Source: Streptomyces durmitorensis (GTDB lineage: Bacteria; Actinomycetota; Actinomycetes; Streptomycetales; Streptomycetaceae). From it: 64,000 nt of DNA. The stretch covers positions 186,001 through 250,000 of the forward strand of contig NZ_CP097289.1 in NCBI RefSeq assembly GCF_023498005.1. The letters run 5' to 3'. Shown piece after piece: positions 27,601 to 37,200 of the stretch. The position numbers and the translations under genes were made by a program. The notes below the pieces were generated by a model. It was given only the letters and a program-made list of their open reading frames with translations, did no database searches and was not told the DNA's origin. How positions within the stretch are numbered: position 1 is the stretch's first letter; the number at the start of each line of letters is the position of its first letter.

Positions 27601-27854
27601 ACGCACCCCTGATCGCTCAGGTGCTCGTCGGGGTCGCGGACCTGGCACTGCGCTGCGAGGAGCACGAGCAGGCCGCGCGGCTGCTCGCGGCGAGCGTGGG
27701 CATACGCGGGCTCCAGGACCTCTCCCACCCGGACGTGGCCCGGATCGAGCGGACCGCGCGGCACCGCCTCGGCGACGCGCGGTTCGCCGAGGCGGCTCGG
27801 GAGGGGACACGGACCAGCTGGTCTCAGCTGGTGGAGGTCACGCTCGCTTCTTGA
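24663..27854 (+). CDS. SARP-family regulator with NB-ARC ATPase and TPR-like C terminus
   Basis: The 1,063-residue protein has the AfsR-like order. Residues 1-90 form an OmpR-type winged helix (MLGPFEVRT at the start, RLVSRLRKALP in the recognition region). Residues about 95-240 are a BTAD domain. An NB-ARC ATPase follows, with GPAGSGKTRLA near 289 and LLILDNCEH near 370. The C-terminal half is helical and TPR-like. Such proteins activate antibiotic clusters by binding direct heptamer repeats at about 11-bp intervals. It starts at GTG 24663 without a good ribosome site. Its last 17 bases overlap the convergent ABC permease gene. It is probably the pathway-specific activator. Confidence 0.93.
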   Translation: MQIGMLGPFEVRTDDGDLVDVPGARLRGLLIALALRTGHAVPKASLVDWIWGEHTPADATNALQRLVSRLRKALPDGLIEGQTDGYRLTLEPDAVDAVRFERLVVAGRARAENSPGRERLLGEALGVWRGAAMQDVGLQDSAAFDAAVVRLDALRLTAMEERISAEIALGRGAEMVADLTDLVAAHPVRERFVAALMRALVAAGRDSEALLVYQRAREALADTLGTDPSPELAALHVALLRGELGQALRQGEASRRTNLRAELTTLVGRGSDVAAVRELVAEHRLTTLIGPAGSGKTRLATETARTLVGDLPDGVWLVELAAVRVNGGLTDVAQAMLAGLGLRDSLLGGAPNAELVDRLVVAMREREALLILDNCEHVIESVAVFAHRVLGECRRLRILATSREPLGITGEALWLVEPLALPHGDAGPDEIKASPAVRLLRDRARAVRRDLGADAHTLATTARVCRALDGIPLAIELAAARLRTMSVDQLAHRLDNRFRLLTSGSRTALPRHKTLRASVDWSWDLLSDAERMVLRRLSVFSDGASLEAAERVCAGDAVEAEQVLELLTALTEKSLLLAEGGSAPRYRMIGTIKEYARHRLTEAGETDRARHAHLACFTELTEIAEPHLRRAEQLDWLATLETEHDNIGAAMRGALAAGEAQSAMRLAASAGWFWWLGGHKTEGMELLTAATRTPGEVTDEVRALVYALIAMFVSTGRGGDEHEAAEWILKAHRFSKLSSRRHPALGFIAPLERMLQAPDTFLPAFESLLDDEDPWVRAMARLHLGKMRIVLGRDGWEADAYLEGALAEFGALGERFGISFALTELADRVAVRGEFAAACEHYEQAIAAVTEVVTEVGAEVGAREDVVRMRSRQAQLYWLLGDEDAGAAAIAAARRSAERVTWPDALAELALSEAEIARWGGDAEEAHRQLGIAVAMLGEEAERANIRAVTHDLLGYLADDIGESRAHRAAACAAASEGGHAPLIAQVLVGVADLALRCEEHEQAARLLAASVGIRGLQDLSHPDVARIERTARHRLGDARFAEAAREGTRTSWSQLVEVTLAS

Positions 27855-28602
27855 ACGTGGAGAGCGCCCATACGTAGCCGAGGACGGCGAGCCCGACGCA
27901 CCAGGCGACGGCCGCCATCGCGTCGCCGCTCGACGGGCCGCCCTCCAGCAGCAGCCCGCGCAGCGTCTCGATGATCGGGGTGAAGGGCTGGTACTCCGCG
28001 AACTGCCGCACGCCGGCCCCCATCGATTCCGAGGGCACGAAAGCGGTGCTCAGGAACGGCAGCATGATCAGTGGCACTGCGGCCAGGCCCGCCGACTCCG
28101 CGGTCTTCGCTGCGAGCCCCAGGGCGACGGTGAGCCAGCTGGCCGCGACGCTGAGCAGCAGGATGAGACCGACCACGCCGAGCCAGTCGAGGGCGCTCGC
28201 CGCCGGGTCGAACCCCATGGCGAAGGCCACCCCGATGATGGCCGCGTTGGCCACCAGGCAGCGCACGATGGTGACGACGACCTGCCCGGTCAGCACGGCA
28301 CCGCGCGAGACGTCCATGGCCTTGAACCGGTTGATGATGCCCTTCGTCATGTCGTCGTTCACGGCCACCGCGGTGGCGCTCAGGCCGTAGCTGACCGCCA
28401 TCACGAGCATCCCCGGCGTCGCGTAGTCGACGTAGTCCTCACCGACGCTGAAGGCGCCACCGAACACCTTGACGAACATCAGCATGATCAGGATGGGCAC
28501 CAGAGCCGCGTTGAACACCGTGATCGGGTTCCGCAGGGTGTGCTTCAGGTTGCGGCGCAACATGATCGACGAATCGGTCCAGGCCGCGGAGAGGGAGCTC
28601 AC
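27838..28602 (-). CDS. ABC-2 type exporter permease (DrrB-like)
   Basis: This 254-residue protein begins with a soluble stretch (MLRRNLKHTLRNP) followed by about six hydrophobic segments, as in daunorubicin-resistance DrrB permeases. Its start overlaps the ATPase stop by four bases. With that ATPase it should form an exporter giving self-resistance or secretion of the depsipeptide. The stop lies inside the convergent regulator gene, a 17-bp tail-to-tail overlap. Confidence 0.92.
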   Translation of the reverse strand: MSSLSAAWTDSSIMLRRNLKHTLRNPITVFNAALVPILIMLMFVKVFGGAFSVGEDYVDYATPGMLVMAVSYGLSATAVAVNDDMTKGIINRFKAMDVSRGAVLTGQVVVTIVRCLVANAAIIGVAFAMGFDPAASALDWLGVVGLILLLSVAASWLTVALGLAAKTAESAGLAAVPLIMLPFLSTAFVPSESMGAGVRQFAEYQPFTPIIETLRGLLLEGGPSSGDAMAAVAWCVGLAVLGYVWALSTFKKRA

Positions 28603-29537
28603 TTCGCCTCCTCCTTCGTGCTCGCGTGCCCGGTCAGGGCGAGGAAGACGTCGTCGAGGTCCGGCGTGTGCACGGAGAACTCCTGGGCGTTGATCATGTG
28701 CTCGTCGAGCCGGTCAAGGATGGCCCGCAGCGACTTCGAGTCGCCTTCGCCGGGCACCCGCAGGGCCAGTTCCTGGTCGTCGCGAGTGGCACCGGGCAGG
28801 ATCCGTGCAGCCGTGTCGAGGTCGTCGAGGTCGGCGAAGCGGAGCCGGACGTGGGTGCCGGGGACCTGGCGCTTGAGTTCCTCGGGGGCTCCCTGGGCGA
28901 CCAGGTGGCCCTGGTCGAGCACCACGATCCGGTCGGAGAGCTCGTCGGCCTCGTCGAGGTACTGGGTGGTGAGGAAGATGGTGGTGCCGTTGACCACCAG
29001 ATCGCGGACGATCCCCCACATCGTGCGCCTGCTTCGGGGGTCGAGGCCGGTGGTCGGCTCGTCCAGGAAGATGATCTGCGGCCTGCCGACCAGCGTCATC
29101 GCCAGGTCCAGCTTCCGGCGCATGCCGCCGGAGTAGGTCGCCGCCATCTTGTCCGCGGACTCCCCGAGGTCGAACCGTTCCAGGAGCTGACTGACCGTCC
29201 GGTCGCCGGAGGGCGTGCGCTTCAGGTCCGCCATCAGCTGCAGGTTCTCCCGGCCGGTGAGCAGATCGTCCAGTGCGGCGAACTGTCCGGTCACGCCGAT
29301 GGACGCGCGCACCTGCTTGGTCGCGGTCGCCACGTCGTGCCCGGCGACGCGCACCGTGCCGGCGTCGGCCTTCAGGAGCGTCGCCAGGACGTTCACCGTG
29401 GTTGTCTTGCCCGCCCCGTTCGGGCCGAGCATGGAGAACACCGATCCCTCGGCCACCTCGAAGTCGATGCCGTCGAGCACGACTTTGTCGCCATATGCCT
29501 TGCGCAGTCCAGAGACTGCGATCGCCGAACTTGTCAT
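28599..29537 (-). CDS. ABC exporter ATPase (DrrA-like)
   Basis: The 312-residue protein has Walker A GPNGAGKTT, signature YSGGMRRKLD, Walker B IIFLDEPTTGLD and a C-terminal extension ending TPDLDDVFLALTG, all typical of DrrA-type antibiotic exporters. It is coupled to the permease gene. It starts at ATG 29537 behind GAGGACGG, and four heptamer repeats lie just upstream. Confidence 0.94.
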   Translation of the reverse strand: MTSSAIAVSGLRKAYGDKVVLDGIDFEVAEGSVFSMLGPNGAGKTTTVNVLATLLKADAGTVRVAGHDVATATKQVRASIGVTGQFAALDDLLTGRENLQLMADLKRTPSGDRTVSQLLERFDLGESADKMAATYSGGMRRKLDLAMTLVGRPQIIFLDEPTTGLDPRSRRTMWGIVRDLVVNGTTIFLTTQYLDEADELSDRIVVLDQGHLVAQGAPEELKRQVPGTHVRLRFADLDDLDTAARILPGATRDDQELALRVPGEGDSKSLRAILDRLDEHMINAQEFSVHTPDLDDVFLALTGHASTKEEAK

Positions 29538-29559
29538 GTGTCCACCGTCCTCGCCGGGC

Positions 29560-29600
29560 CTGACACCGATCTGTCACGCCCCTGACACGGCCTCTGACAC
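29560..29600 (-). promoter_or_regulatory. Four direct heptamer repeats, candidate SARP box
   Basis: Read on the minus strand, GTGTCAG occurs at 29594-29600 and 29582-29588, GTGACAG at 29571-29577, and GTGTCAG at 29560-29566. Offsets are 12, 11 and 11 bp, about one helical turn. SARP activators bind such arrays. The array ends 22 bp before the ATPase start codon, so a promoter here would give a very short leader; no clear -10 box is visible. The rest of the 129-bp gap holds nothing recognisable. Confidence 0.5.
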
Positions 29601-29666
29601 AGGGCTCCACCACATCGTCCCCGGTAGCGGCGGTGTGCGGCCCGCAGGCGAGCACCCGCCGCGACG

Positions 29667-30410
29667 CTAGCAACCACGGGCGGACTCCGTCCCGATCACG
29701 TCCAGCACCTCACGGCCGAGGTCGACCAGGTACATGTGATCGCCCGGGAGCTCCACATAGCTGAATCCACCCGTGGTCGCATCCCGCCACTGCTGTGCCT
29801 CGTCCGCGGTGACCAGGCCGTCGGAATCACCGCGCAGTGAGCAGATCGGCACCGACAGCGGTTCGTCGGTGCTCGGGAAGTAGTTCTCGTGCATTTCGCA
29901 GTCGGCCTGCAGCACCGGAAGAATCAGCTCACGCATTTCCGGGTGATCGAGAGCCTCGTGCCGGAACCCCGCGAACTCCTCGACGCGAGCGAGGAATTCC
30001 TCGTCGGGGAGGCCCGCAGCCCGCCTCTCGCGTTGCGTCCACGGTCCCGGCGAACCGCTGACGACCAGCCGCTCCACCTGCACGTCGCGCTTGGTCAGCA
30101 GGTGCACCAGTTCGTAGGCGAGCACCGCGCCCAGGCTGTGCCCGAACAGCACCACCCGCGCGCCCTCGCCGAGCGTCGCGGCGATGCCGTCGACCTCGTC
30201 CCTGGCCGCCTCGACGACACTGCGGTACGGCGTCTCCAGCATCCGCCGCTCCCTGCCGGGCAGTTCGAAGGCGACCACGGACCACCGGTCGGCGGCGAGT
30301 GCCCGCCACGGGTGGAAGAACGACGCCCCCGCTCCCGCGAAGGGCACGCACAGCAGCGAGGTCGGGCCCTCGTGTCCCGCGGACGCGCCGGGAATGCGAT
30401 GCCCGGTCAT
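29667..30410 (-). CDS. Type II thioesterase, canonical
   Basis: This 247-residue editing thioesterase has a standard nucleophile elbow GHSLG, an Asp in RGDSDGLV and a His in LPGDHMY. Its ATG at 30410 overlaps the stop of the terminal NRPS by four bases. It probably clears misprimed carrier domains of the NRPS line. Unlike the other two free thioesterases in the window, it keeps Ser at the elbow. Confidence 0.94.
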   Translation of the reverse strand: MTGHRIPGASAGHEGPTSLLCVPFAGAGASFFHPWRALAADRWSVVAFELPGRERRMLETPYRSVVEAARDEVDGIAATLGEGARVVLFGHSLGAVLAYELVHLLTKRDVQVERLVVSGSPGPWTQRERRAAGLPDEEFLARVEEFAGFRHEALDHPEMRELILPVLQADCEMHENYFPSTDEPLSVPICSLRGDSDGLVTADEAQQWRDATTGGFSYVELPGDHMYLVDLGREVLDVIGTESARGC

Positions 30411-33400
30411 GCCGCGAGCTTCCGGTTGATGACCTCCATGATTTCGGCCACGGGCCCTGGCATGTGCAATTCGTGATGCACGGCGCGCACATCGTGCACC
30501 TCAATGGAGCCCTGGATGTACGGCCGCCACAGGTGCGCGTACGAGTTTTCTTCGAGCGTCGCGTTGAAGAACAGCACATCGCCGCGGTAGACCGGCGATT
30601 CGAAATCCATCATGATGGCCGCGTTGTTGGCCAGAATCCTCGACATGGTTTCCACGAGCTGCTGCTGGTTGTCGGTGTCCCCGAAGTACTCGCTGAAGTG
30701 CTCCACCAGTTCCTTCCGGTAGTCGGCCAGTGTCCTGCCGGTATGCAGCTCCCTGAAATAGCCGCCACCCGGCTGGGAGTCCAGGACGGCCACGAACTCG
30801 ATCTCGCGCCCGCGTCGGTCGATCGCCTCCGCGACGGCCTGCACGACAGTCCCGCCGTAGGACCAGCCGATCAGGTGGAAGGGGCCTTCCGGCTGGACCC
30901 GCACCATCTCGTCGACGTAGTCCTCGACCATCTCGTGCACCGAACCGGCCAGCTTGTCCACGCCGTTCCAGCCGCGGGACTGCAGGGCGTAGGACGGCCG
31001 GTCCTGTGCGTGCAGCACGAAGCTGAAGAACGCCCAGCCGAGCCCGCCTCCCCCGTGGAGGAACCACAGCGGCAGCTTGCCCGTGCCGGGATCGTTGTTC
31101 AGCGGCAGCACGACGGCGAACGGATCGTCGAGGTCCTCGGATGAGGCGACGAGCAGCAGCGCGGCCAACTCGGCCACCGTGGGGTACTTGATGATGGTCC
31201 TGAGAGGCATCTCGATGTCGAACTCGTCGCGGATCCGGGCGCTGAGCCGGGTGGCCAGGAGCGAGTGCCCACCGAGTTCGAAAAAGTCGTCGTCGATGCC
31301 GACCGTCTCGAGTTCGAGCAACTCGCTGAAGAGGACACACATCCTCTCCTCGTGGGAGTTGCGCGGCTCCCGGCTGACCGCGGTGCTCGTGTCCTCGGAC
31401 GGCAGTGCGTCCCGGTCGGTCCTTCCGTCCGGAGTCAGCGGGATCTCCGGGAGCGAGACCACCGCGGAGGGCACCATGTGGAGCGGGAGATGCCCACGCA
31501 GATACTCGGGCAGTTCCTTGAGCAGCGTCTGAACGCCGGCATCGTCCTGTGCGGCCTCGGGCTCGGGCGTCACATAGCCCACGAGGCGCTTGCCGCCGTC
31601 CTGGTTCTCACGCAGCACGGCCGCCGCCCGCGCCACGTCAGGATGCCCGGTCAGCACATGCTCGATCTCCCCCAGCTCGACCCTGAAGCCCCGGATCTGC
31701 ACCTGGCTGTCGGTCCGCTCGAGGTACTCCAGCTGACCGTTGCTGTCCCAGCGCACCAGGTCCCCGGTGCGGTACATCCGCCGTCCTGCCCCGCCGTCGG
31801 CAGGGCCGAACGGGCATGCCACGAAGCGCTCCGCGGTCAGCTCCGGCCGCCCCTGGTACCCGCGGGCCACCCCGGCACCGGCGATGTACAGCTCGCCCGG
31901 CACTCCGCGCGGAACCGGGCGCAACCGCGAGTCGAGCACGTACACCTGGGTGTTCCCGACGGGCAGCCCGATCGGCGCCCCCGCCCCCACCCTCACGCGT
32001 GCCTCGGTGCACCACGTCGCCGTCTCGGTCGGGCCGTACATGTGGAACACCTCGGCGGCCTGCTTCGCCAGGAGCTTGGCCAGCCGTACCGGTACGGTCT
32101 CCCCGCCGATGATGATCCGCAGGCCGTTCGCGGCGTGCGGCTCGCGCATCGCCAGCGTCTGCCAGAAAGCGGGCGTGGCCTGCACCACGGTGACCTCGTG
32201 ACGGCGCATCAACTCCGCCACGGCCGACATGTCGTCGACGGTCTCCTCCCCTGCCACCACCATGGTCGCGCCGGTGATGAGCGGGAGGTACAGCTCGGTG
32301 TTGGCCAGGTCGAGCGCCACGGTCGTGCTGAAGAGCATCCGGTCCGCGGACGACAGCGGGAACCGGCGCTGCATCGTGGCCAGGTAGTTGGCCACAGCGC
32401 CGCGCGGGACCGCCACACCCCGCGGCTTCCCCGTCGACTCCGAGGTGTAGATCACGTACTGGGTGTTCTCGGGCCGGACGGCCACCTCCGGTGCCGAGTC
32501 CGGGTACTTCGACCGATCCACGCCGGCCAGCACGTCTGCGTCCAGCACGAGCGCCGGCTCCGCGTGCTCGATGACGGCGTCGATCCGGGAACGTGGGTGG
32601 CCCGGATCGATCGGAACGCAGGCTCCGCCGGCCTTCAGCACCGCCAGCAGCGCCACCACCTGGTTCACCGACCGGGGCAGGCACACGGCGACCCGGGACT
32701 CCGCCCGCACGCCGCGCTCGACCAGCCAGTGCGCCAGCCTGCTCGACCGCGCGTCCAGGTCCTGATAGGTGACCGACTCGTCCTCGCCGATGACGGCGAG
32801 TGCCTCCGGGGTCGCCTGTGCCTGCCTGGCGAGCGCCGCGGCCACGTCTCGCTCCGGGGCGGGCTCCGCGGTGTCGTTCACCTCCACCAACAGCCGCTGC
32901 CGCTCCCCCGCCAGCAGGACGTCGACGTCCTCGACGCACATGCCAGGGTCGGCGGCCAACTGCTCCAGAACACGCACGAACCGTTCGGCGACGGCCTCGA
33001 CCGTCTCCCGGTCGAACAGGTCGGTCGCGTACAGGATGTCGCCCCGCAGCGCCCCCGATTCGTCGGCGACCACGTTGAAGAACAGGTCGACCTTGGAAGT
33101 CGATGTGGTGACCTGCTCGACCTCCAAGGTGAGCCCGGCCAGTTCGAGCTCCGGCCGCTCGTAGTTCTGCAGGCCGAGCATCACCTGGAACAGCGGCTGA
33201 TAGGCGGCGGAGCGTACGGGGTTGATCGACTCGACCAGCATGTCGAACGGGACGTCCTGGTGCTCGTAGGCCGCCAGCGCCTTGTTCCGCACCTGTCCGA
33301 GCAGATCGGTGAACGAGGCGTCGTCGGACAGGGCCACTCGCAGCACCTGGGTGTTGACGAAGAAGCCGACCAGATCGGCCAGCGCCTCGTCGGTCCGCCC

Positions 33401-34231
33401 GGCGATCGAGCTGCCGATGGTCACGTCCGGCCCGCCGCCCAGCTTGCCCAGCAGCACCGCCAGCGCGGCGTGCAGGACCATCGACATGGTCGACCCGCGC
33501 TCGTCGGCCACCTTCTGCAGCCCGCTCACCACCTCCGGCGGCACCATGAGACCGACCGTGGCGCCCCGCCCACTCGCCTCCGGGGGACGCGGGCGGTCCA
33601 GCGGCAAGTTCAACGGCTGCGGCACTCCGGCCAGTTCCTTGCGCCAGTACTCGATCTGCTGCGCCGCGAGACTCCGCGGGTCGGCGACATCACCGAGCAC
33701 CTCCCGCTGCCACATCGTGTAGTCCTTGTACTGCACGGGCAGCGGCTCCCACTGCGGGGCCCCGCCGTCCCGGCGCGCGGTGTAGGCCGTGGCCAGGTCC
33801 CGTGCCAACGGAGCGCCCGAGCTGCCGTCGGTGGCGATGTGGTGGATGACCAGGACGAGGACGTGTTCCTCGGGCGAACAGCGGAACAGGCGCACCCGCA
33901 CCGGAATCTCGGTCGCCAGATCGAAGCGGTAGGCGATGGCCTCGTCGACCGCGCCGGACACACCCTCGGGCGCCACGTCGATGACCGGCACCTCCGGTAT
34001 GGCCTCCGCTGTCGGGAGGATGCGCTGGTGGAGCTCACCGTCGTCGTTGGTCGCGTATACGGTGCGCAGGATCTCGTGCCGGTCGATCACGTCGCCGATC
34101 GCCGCGGCGAGGGCGGCCTGGTCCAGGGATCCGGTCAGCCGAATGGCCGCCGGCATGTTCCAGTTCTCCGACCCGCCCTCCATCTGGTGCAGAACCCACA
34201 TGCGGCGTTGCGCGAATGCAAGCGGAATCAT
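30407..34231 (-). CDS. Terminal NRPS: C-A-PCP-TE, A domain degenerate
   Basis: The protein has 1,274 residues from ATG 34231 (AGGAGTAAGAGCA upstream). The C domain has HHIATDG near residue 131. The A-domain pocket reads D-L-T-Q-I-G-M-T-W, close to glycine codes. Several core motifs are altered: A3 is [11 protein letters not shown] instead of YTSGSTGxPKG, the A8 region has YLERTD and QVQIRG, and the A10 lysine is Arg ([10 protein letters not shown]). PCP GGHSL is near 988. The TE has GWSYGG near 1121, an Asp in VLDSQPG and a His in HHELHMPG, and should release or cyclise the product. The A domain may be slow or inactive, so this module could be loaded in trans. Confidence 0.93.
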   Translation of the reverse strand: MIPLAFAQRRMWVLHQMEGGSENWNMPAAIRLTGSLDQAALAAAIGDVIDRHEILRTVYATNDDGELHQRILPTAEAIPEVPVIDVAPEGVSGAVDEAIAYRFDLATEIPVRVRLFRCSPEEHVLVLVIHHIATDGSSGAPLARDLATAYTARRDGGAPQWEPLPVQYKDYTMWQREVLGDVADPRSLAAQQIEYWRKELAGVPQPLNLPLDRPRPPEASGRGATVGLMVPPEVVSGLQKVADERGSTMSMVLHAALAVLLGKLGGGPDVTIGSSIAGRTDEALADLVGFFVNTQVLRVALSDDASFTDLLGQVRNKALAAYEHQDVPFDMLVESINPVRSAAYQPLFQVMLGLQNYERPELELAGLTLEVEQVTTSTSKVDLFFNVVADESGALRGDILYATDLFDRETVEAVAERFVRVLEQLAADPGMCVEDVDVLLAGERQRLLVEVNDTAEPAPERDVAAALARQAQATPEALAVIGEDESVTYQDLDARSSRLAHWLVERGVRAESRVAVCLPRSVNQVVALLAVLKAGGACVPIDPGHPRSRIDAVIEHAEPALVLDADVLAGVDRSKYPDSAPEVAVRPENTQYVIYTSESTGKPRGVAVPRGAVANYLATMQRRFPLSSADRMLFSTTVALDLANTELYLPLITGATMVVAGEETVDDMSAVAELMRRHEVTVVQATPAFWQTLAMREPHAANGLRIIIGGETVPVRLAKLLAKQAAEVFHMYGPTETATWCTEARVRVGAGAPIGLPVGNTQVYVLDSRLRPVPRGVPGELYIAGAGVARGYQGRPELTAERFVACPFGPADGGAGRRMYRTGDLVRWDSNGQLEYLERTDSQVQIRGFRVELGEIEHVLTGHPDVARAAAVLRENQDGGKRLVGYVTPEPEAAQDDAGVQTLLKELPEYLRGHLPLHMVPSAVVSLPEIPLTPDGRTDRDALPSEDTSTAVSREPRNSHEERMCVLFSELLELETVGIDDDFFELGGHSLLATRLSARIRDEFDIEMPLRTIIKYPTVAELAALLLVASSEDLDDPFAVVLPLNNDPGTGKLPLWFLHGGGGLGWAFFSFVLHAQDRPSYALQSRGWNGVDKLAGSVHEMVEDYVDEMVRVQPEGPFHLIGWSYGGTVVQAVAEAIDRRGREIEFVAVLDSQPGGGYFRELHTGRTLADYRKELVEHFSEYFGDTDNQQQLVETMSRILANNAAIMMDFESPVYRGDVLFFNATLEENSYAHLWRPYIQGSIEVHDVRAVHHELHMPGPVAEIMEVINRKLAA

Positions 34232-34236
34232 TGCTC

Positions 34237-37200
34237 TTACTCCTCTGTGAACATCTTGCGCAGGCCGGGGCGACGGGGAGCAGTCGATTCCTCCGTCCAC
34301 GCGGCGAGCGCGGCCACTGTCGGCAGGTCGAAGATCTTGCGGATCGGTATCTCGATCTCCATTTCGGAGCGGACGCGGCTGATCAGCCGGGTGGCGAGCA
34401 GGGAGTGCCCGCCGAGCTCGAAGAAGCCGTCGTCAATTCCGACCCGGTCCACGCCGAGCACCTCGGCGAACAACGCGGCCAGGGTCTCCTCACGGGGGAT
34501 GCGGGGGGCCCGGTAGGGGGCGGTGGTGAACTCGGGCTCTGGCAGGGCCGCCCGGTCCAGCTTGCCGTTCGGGGCCAGTGGCAGCCGGTCGAGAACCACG
34601 AAGGCGGACGGCACCATGAAGTCCGGCAGCCGCTCCGAGACGAAGGCGTGCAGCTCCTTCGTCCGCGGGCCGCGGTCGTCGTCGGTCGTGGTCGTGGTCG
34701 TCCTTGCGCCGGTGACGGTGACGGCGGGCACGACATACGCGACCAGTTGCTTGACCGTGGTGTCGGCCCGCCCGTCGCGGGCGATGACGGCGGCCTGCGC
34801 GACGCCGGGGTGCGCGGTGAGCGCGGCCTCGACCTCGGCGGGCTCGATGCGGAAGCCGCGCACCTTGACCTGCGCGTCCCCTCGGCCCACGTACTCCAGC
34901 TGGCCTTCGCCGTTGACGCGGGCCAGGTCACCGGTGCGGTACATGGGCGCGCCGGGCGGGCCGAACGGGTCGGCGACGAAGCGCTCGGCGGTCAGTGCGG
35001 CACGGCCGTGGTAGCCACGGCCCACGTTCCCGCCGACGTAGAGCTCGCCGACCGCGCCAGGCGGCACCGGGGCAAGGCCGGGACCAAGGACGTAGGCCCG
35101 CATGTTGCCGAGCGGGGTGCCGACGGGTGCGCTGCCCGTCCATCCGTGCGTATCGCCGTCGACGGTGAAGGTGGTGGCGTAGAACGACTCGCTCTGCCCG
35201 TAGGCGTTGACGATCCGTACGCCGGGGAAGGCGTCCCGCGTCCTGTCGACGAGCGACGAGGGCAGGGCCTCGCCGGCGAAGACGATCGTGTCCACGCTGG
35301 TGCGGCCGGAGATCTCGTCGACGAGTTCGGCGAAGACGGAGGGCACGGTGGAGATGACGCTGCCGCTCCAGCCCTTGCGGTCGCCCAGGACCAGCACGTC
35401 CGGGACGACTTCGACGACGCCGCCGACGGCGAGCGTCGTGAAGATCTCGAACACCGAGACGTCGAAGTTGACCGACGTGCCCGCGAGGAGGCGCTTGCCC
35501 GGTTCCATCCCGATGCGCGAGGCCAGCCGCAGCACGCCGTTGACCACGTTCGCGTGGGTGATGGCGACGCCCTTGGGCTTGCCCGTGGATCCGGAGGTGT
35601 ACATCACGTAGGCCAACTGGCCTGCGTGGAGCGGACGGTCGGGGCCAGGAGCCTGCGCGGACAGGTCGAGCGTGTCGAGGAAGACGTCCGGGGCGTCGTG
35701 CTCCGGCAGCAACCCGGCCGTCGCGGTGTCCGTCAGGATGAGGTGCGGACGCGCCTCGTCGAAGATGGGCACCAGGCGGTGGCTCGGGTACCTGGAATCG
35801 ACCGGCAGATACGCTCCACCGGCCTTCAGGACGGCGAGCAGTGCGACCACCAGGTCCACCGACCGTGGCAGCGAGACCGCGACCACCGACTCCGGGCCCA
35901 CGCCACGTCCGGCCAGTTCGCGCGCCAGGCGGTCGGCACGGGCTGTCACCTCGCGGTACGTGAGTGACGCGCCCTCGGAGATCACGGCGACCTCGTCCGG
36001 TGTCCGCTCCGCCTGGGCCTCGACGAGCCCGGTGATCGTGACGTCCGGGGTCGGGACGGCCGTGTCGTTGAACTCGACGAGGAGTCGGTCGCGTTCGGCC
36101 GGCTCCAGGACGTCGAGCTGCGCGACCTTCAGTTCGGGAGTGGCCGCCAGCTGCTCCAGGACACGTACGAACCGGGCCGCGTACGCCAGCACCGTGTCCC
36201 GGTCGAAGACGCCGGGCGCGTACTGGAGGAGGAACTCCAGGTGCGTCTCGGCCGCCGCCATCAGGGCCAGCGGGTAGTGGGTGCCGTTGGTCGGGCGCAG
36301 GCCGGTGAAGGCGATCCCGTCCGCGGCTTCGGTGGCGGCGCCGATGCCTTCCCGGTCGACCGGGTAGGACTCGAAGACCACCAGGGTGTCGAAGAGGGTC
36401 TGCAGGCCGACGGACTGCTGGATCTGCGTGAGGCTGTAGTGGTGGTGCTCCATCAGGCCGGCCTGCCCGCGCTGAAGCCTGGTCACGACCTCGGCGAGGG
36501 TGTCGCCGGGCGCGTACTCCACGCGTACGGGCAGCGTGTTGATGAACATCCCGACCATCGACTCGACGCCGGTCACGGCGGGCGGACGCCCGGAGACCGT
36601 GGCGCCGAACATCAGGTCCTGGCGACCGGTGAGCTGACCGAGCAGGAGCGCCCAGGCGCCCTGGACCAGGGTGTTGATGGTGACGCCCAACTCGGCCGCA
36701 CGGCTGTTGAGTTGACTTGACATGTCATGCGGGACGCTGAACTCGACCTGGTCAAGGCCGTCGCCGTCCGCGGCTCCCGGGGCGAGCAGGGTCGGCTCGT
36801 CGACGCCGGCCAGTTCGGCCGCCCAGGCCCGTGCCGCCTCGTCCTGGTCCTGCCCGGCGCGCCAGGCCAGGTACTCACCGAAGCTGCGCGTGCCGGGCAG
36901 AGCCGATCCATCGCCGTGAGAGGCGTAGAGGAGCAGCAGGTCCCGCATCAGCAGGGGCGCGGACCAGCCGTCGGACAGCACGTGGTGGACGGTCATCACG
37001 AGCTCGGCCCGGCCGGGCTCCAGGACGGCGAGCGCCAGCCGCAGCAGCGGCGGGGTGTCCACGTCGAAGTGGGCCGTCCGGTCCTGGGTGAGGAACCCCT
37101 CGAACGTCGCGGTTCGCTCCGCCTCGTCGGCCGCGGTCAGGTCGAGGTACTGCCACGGCAGGGTCACGCCTTGCGCAGGCACGACTTGTACGACATCGCC

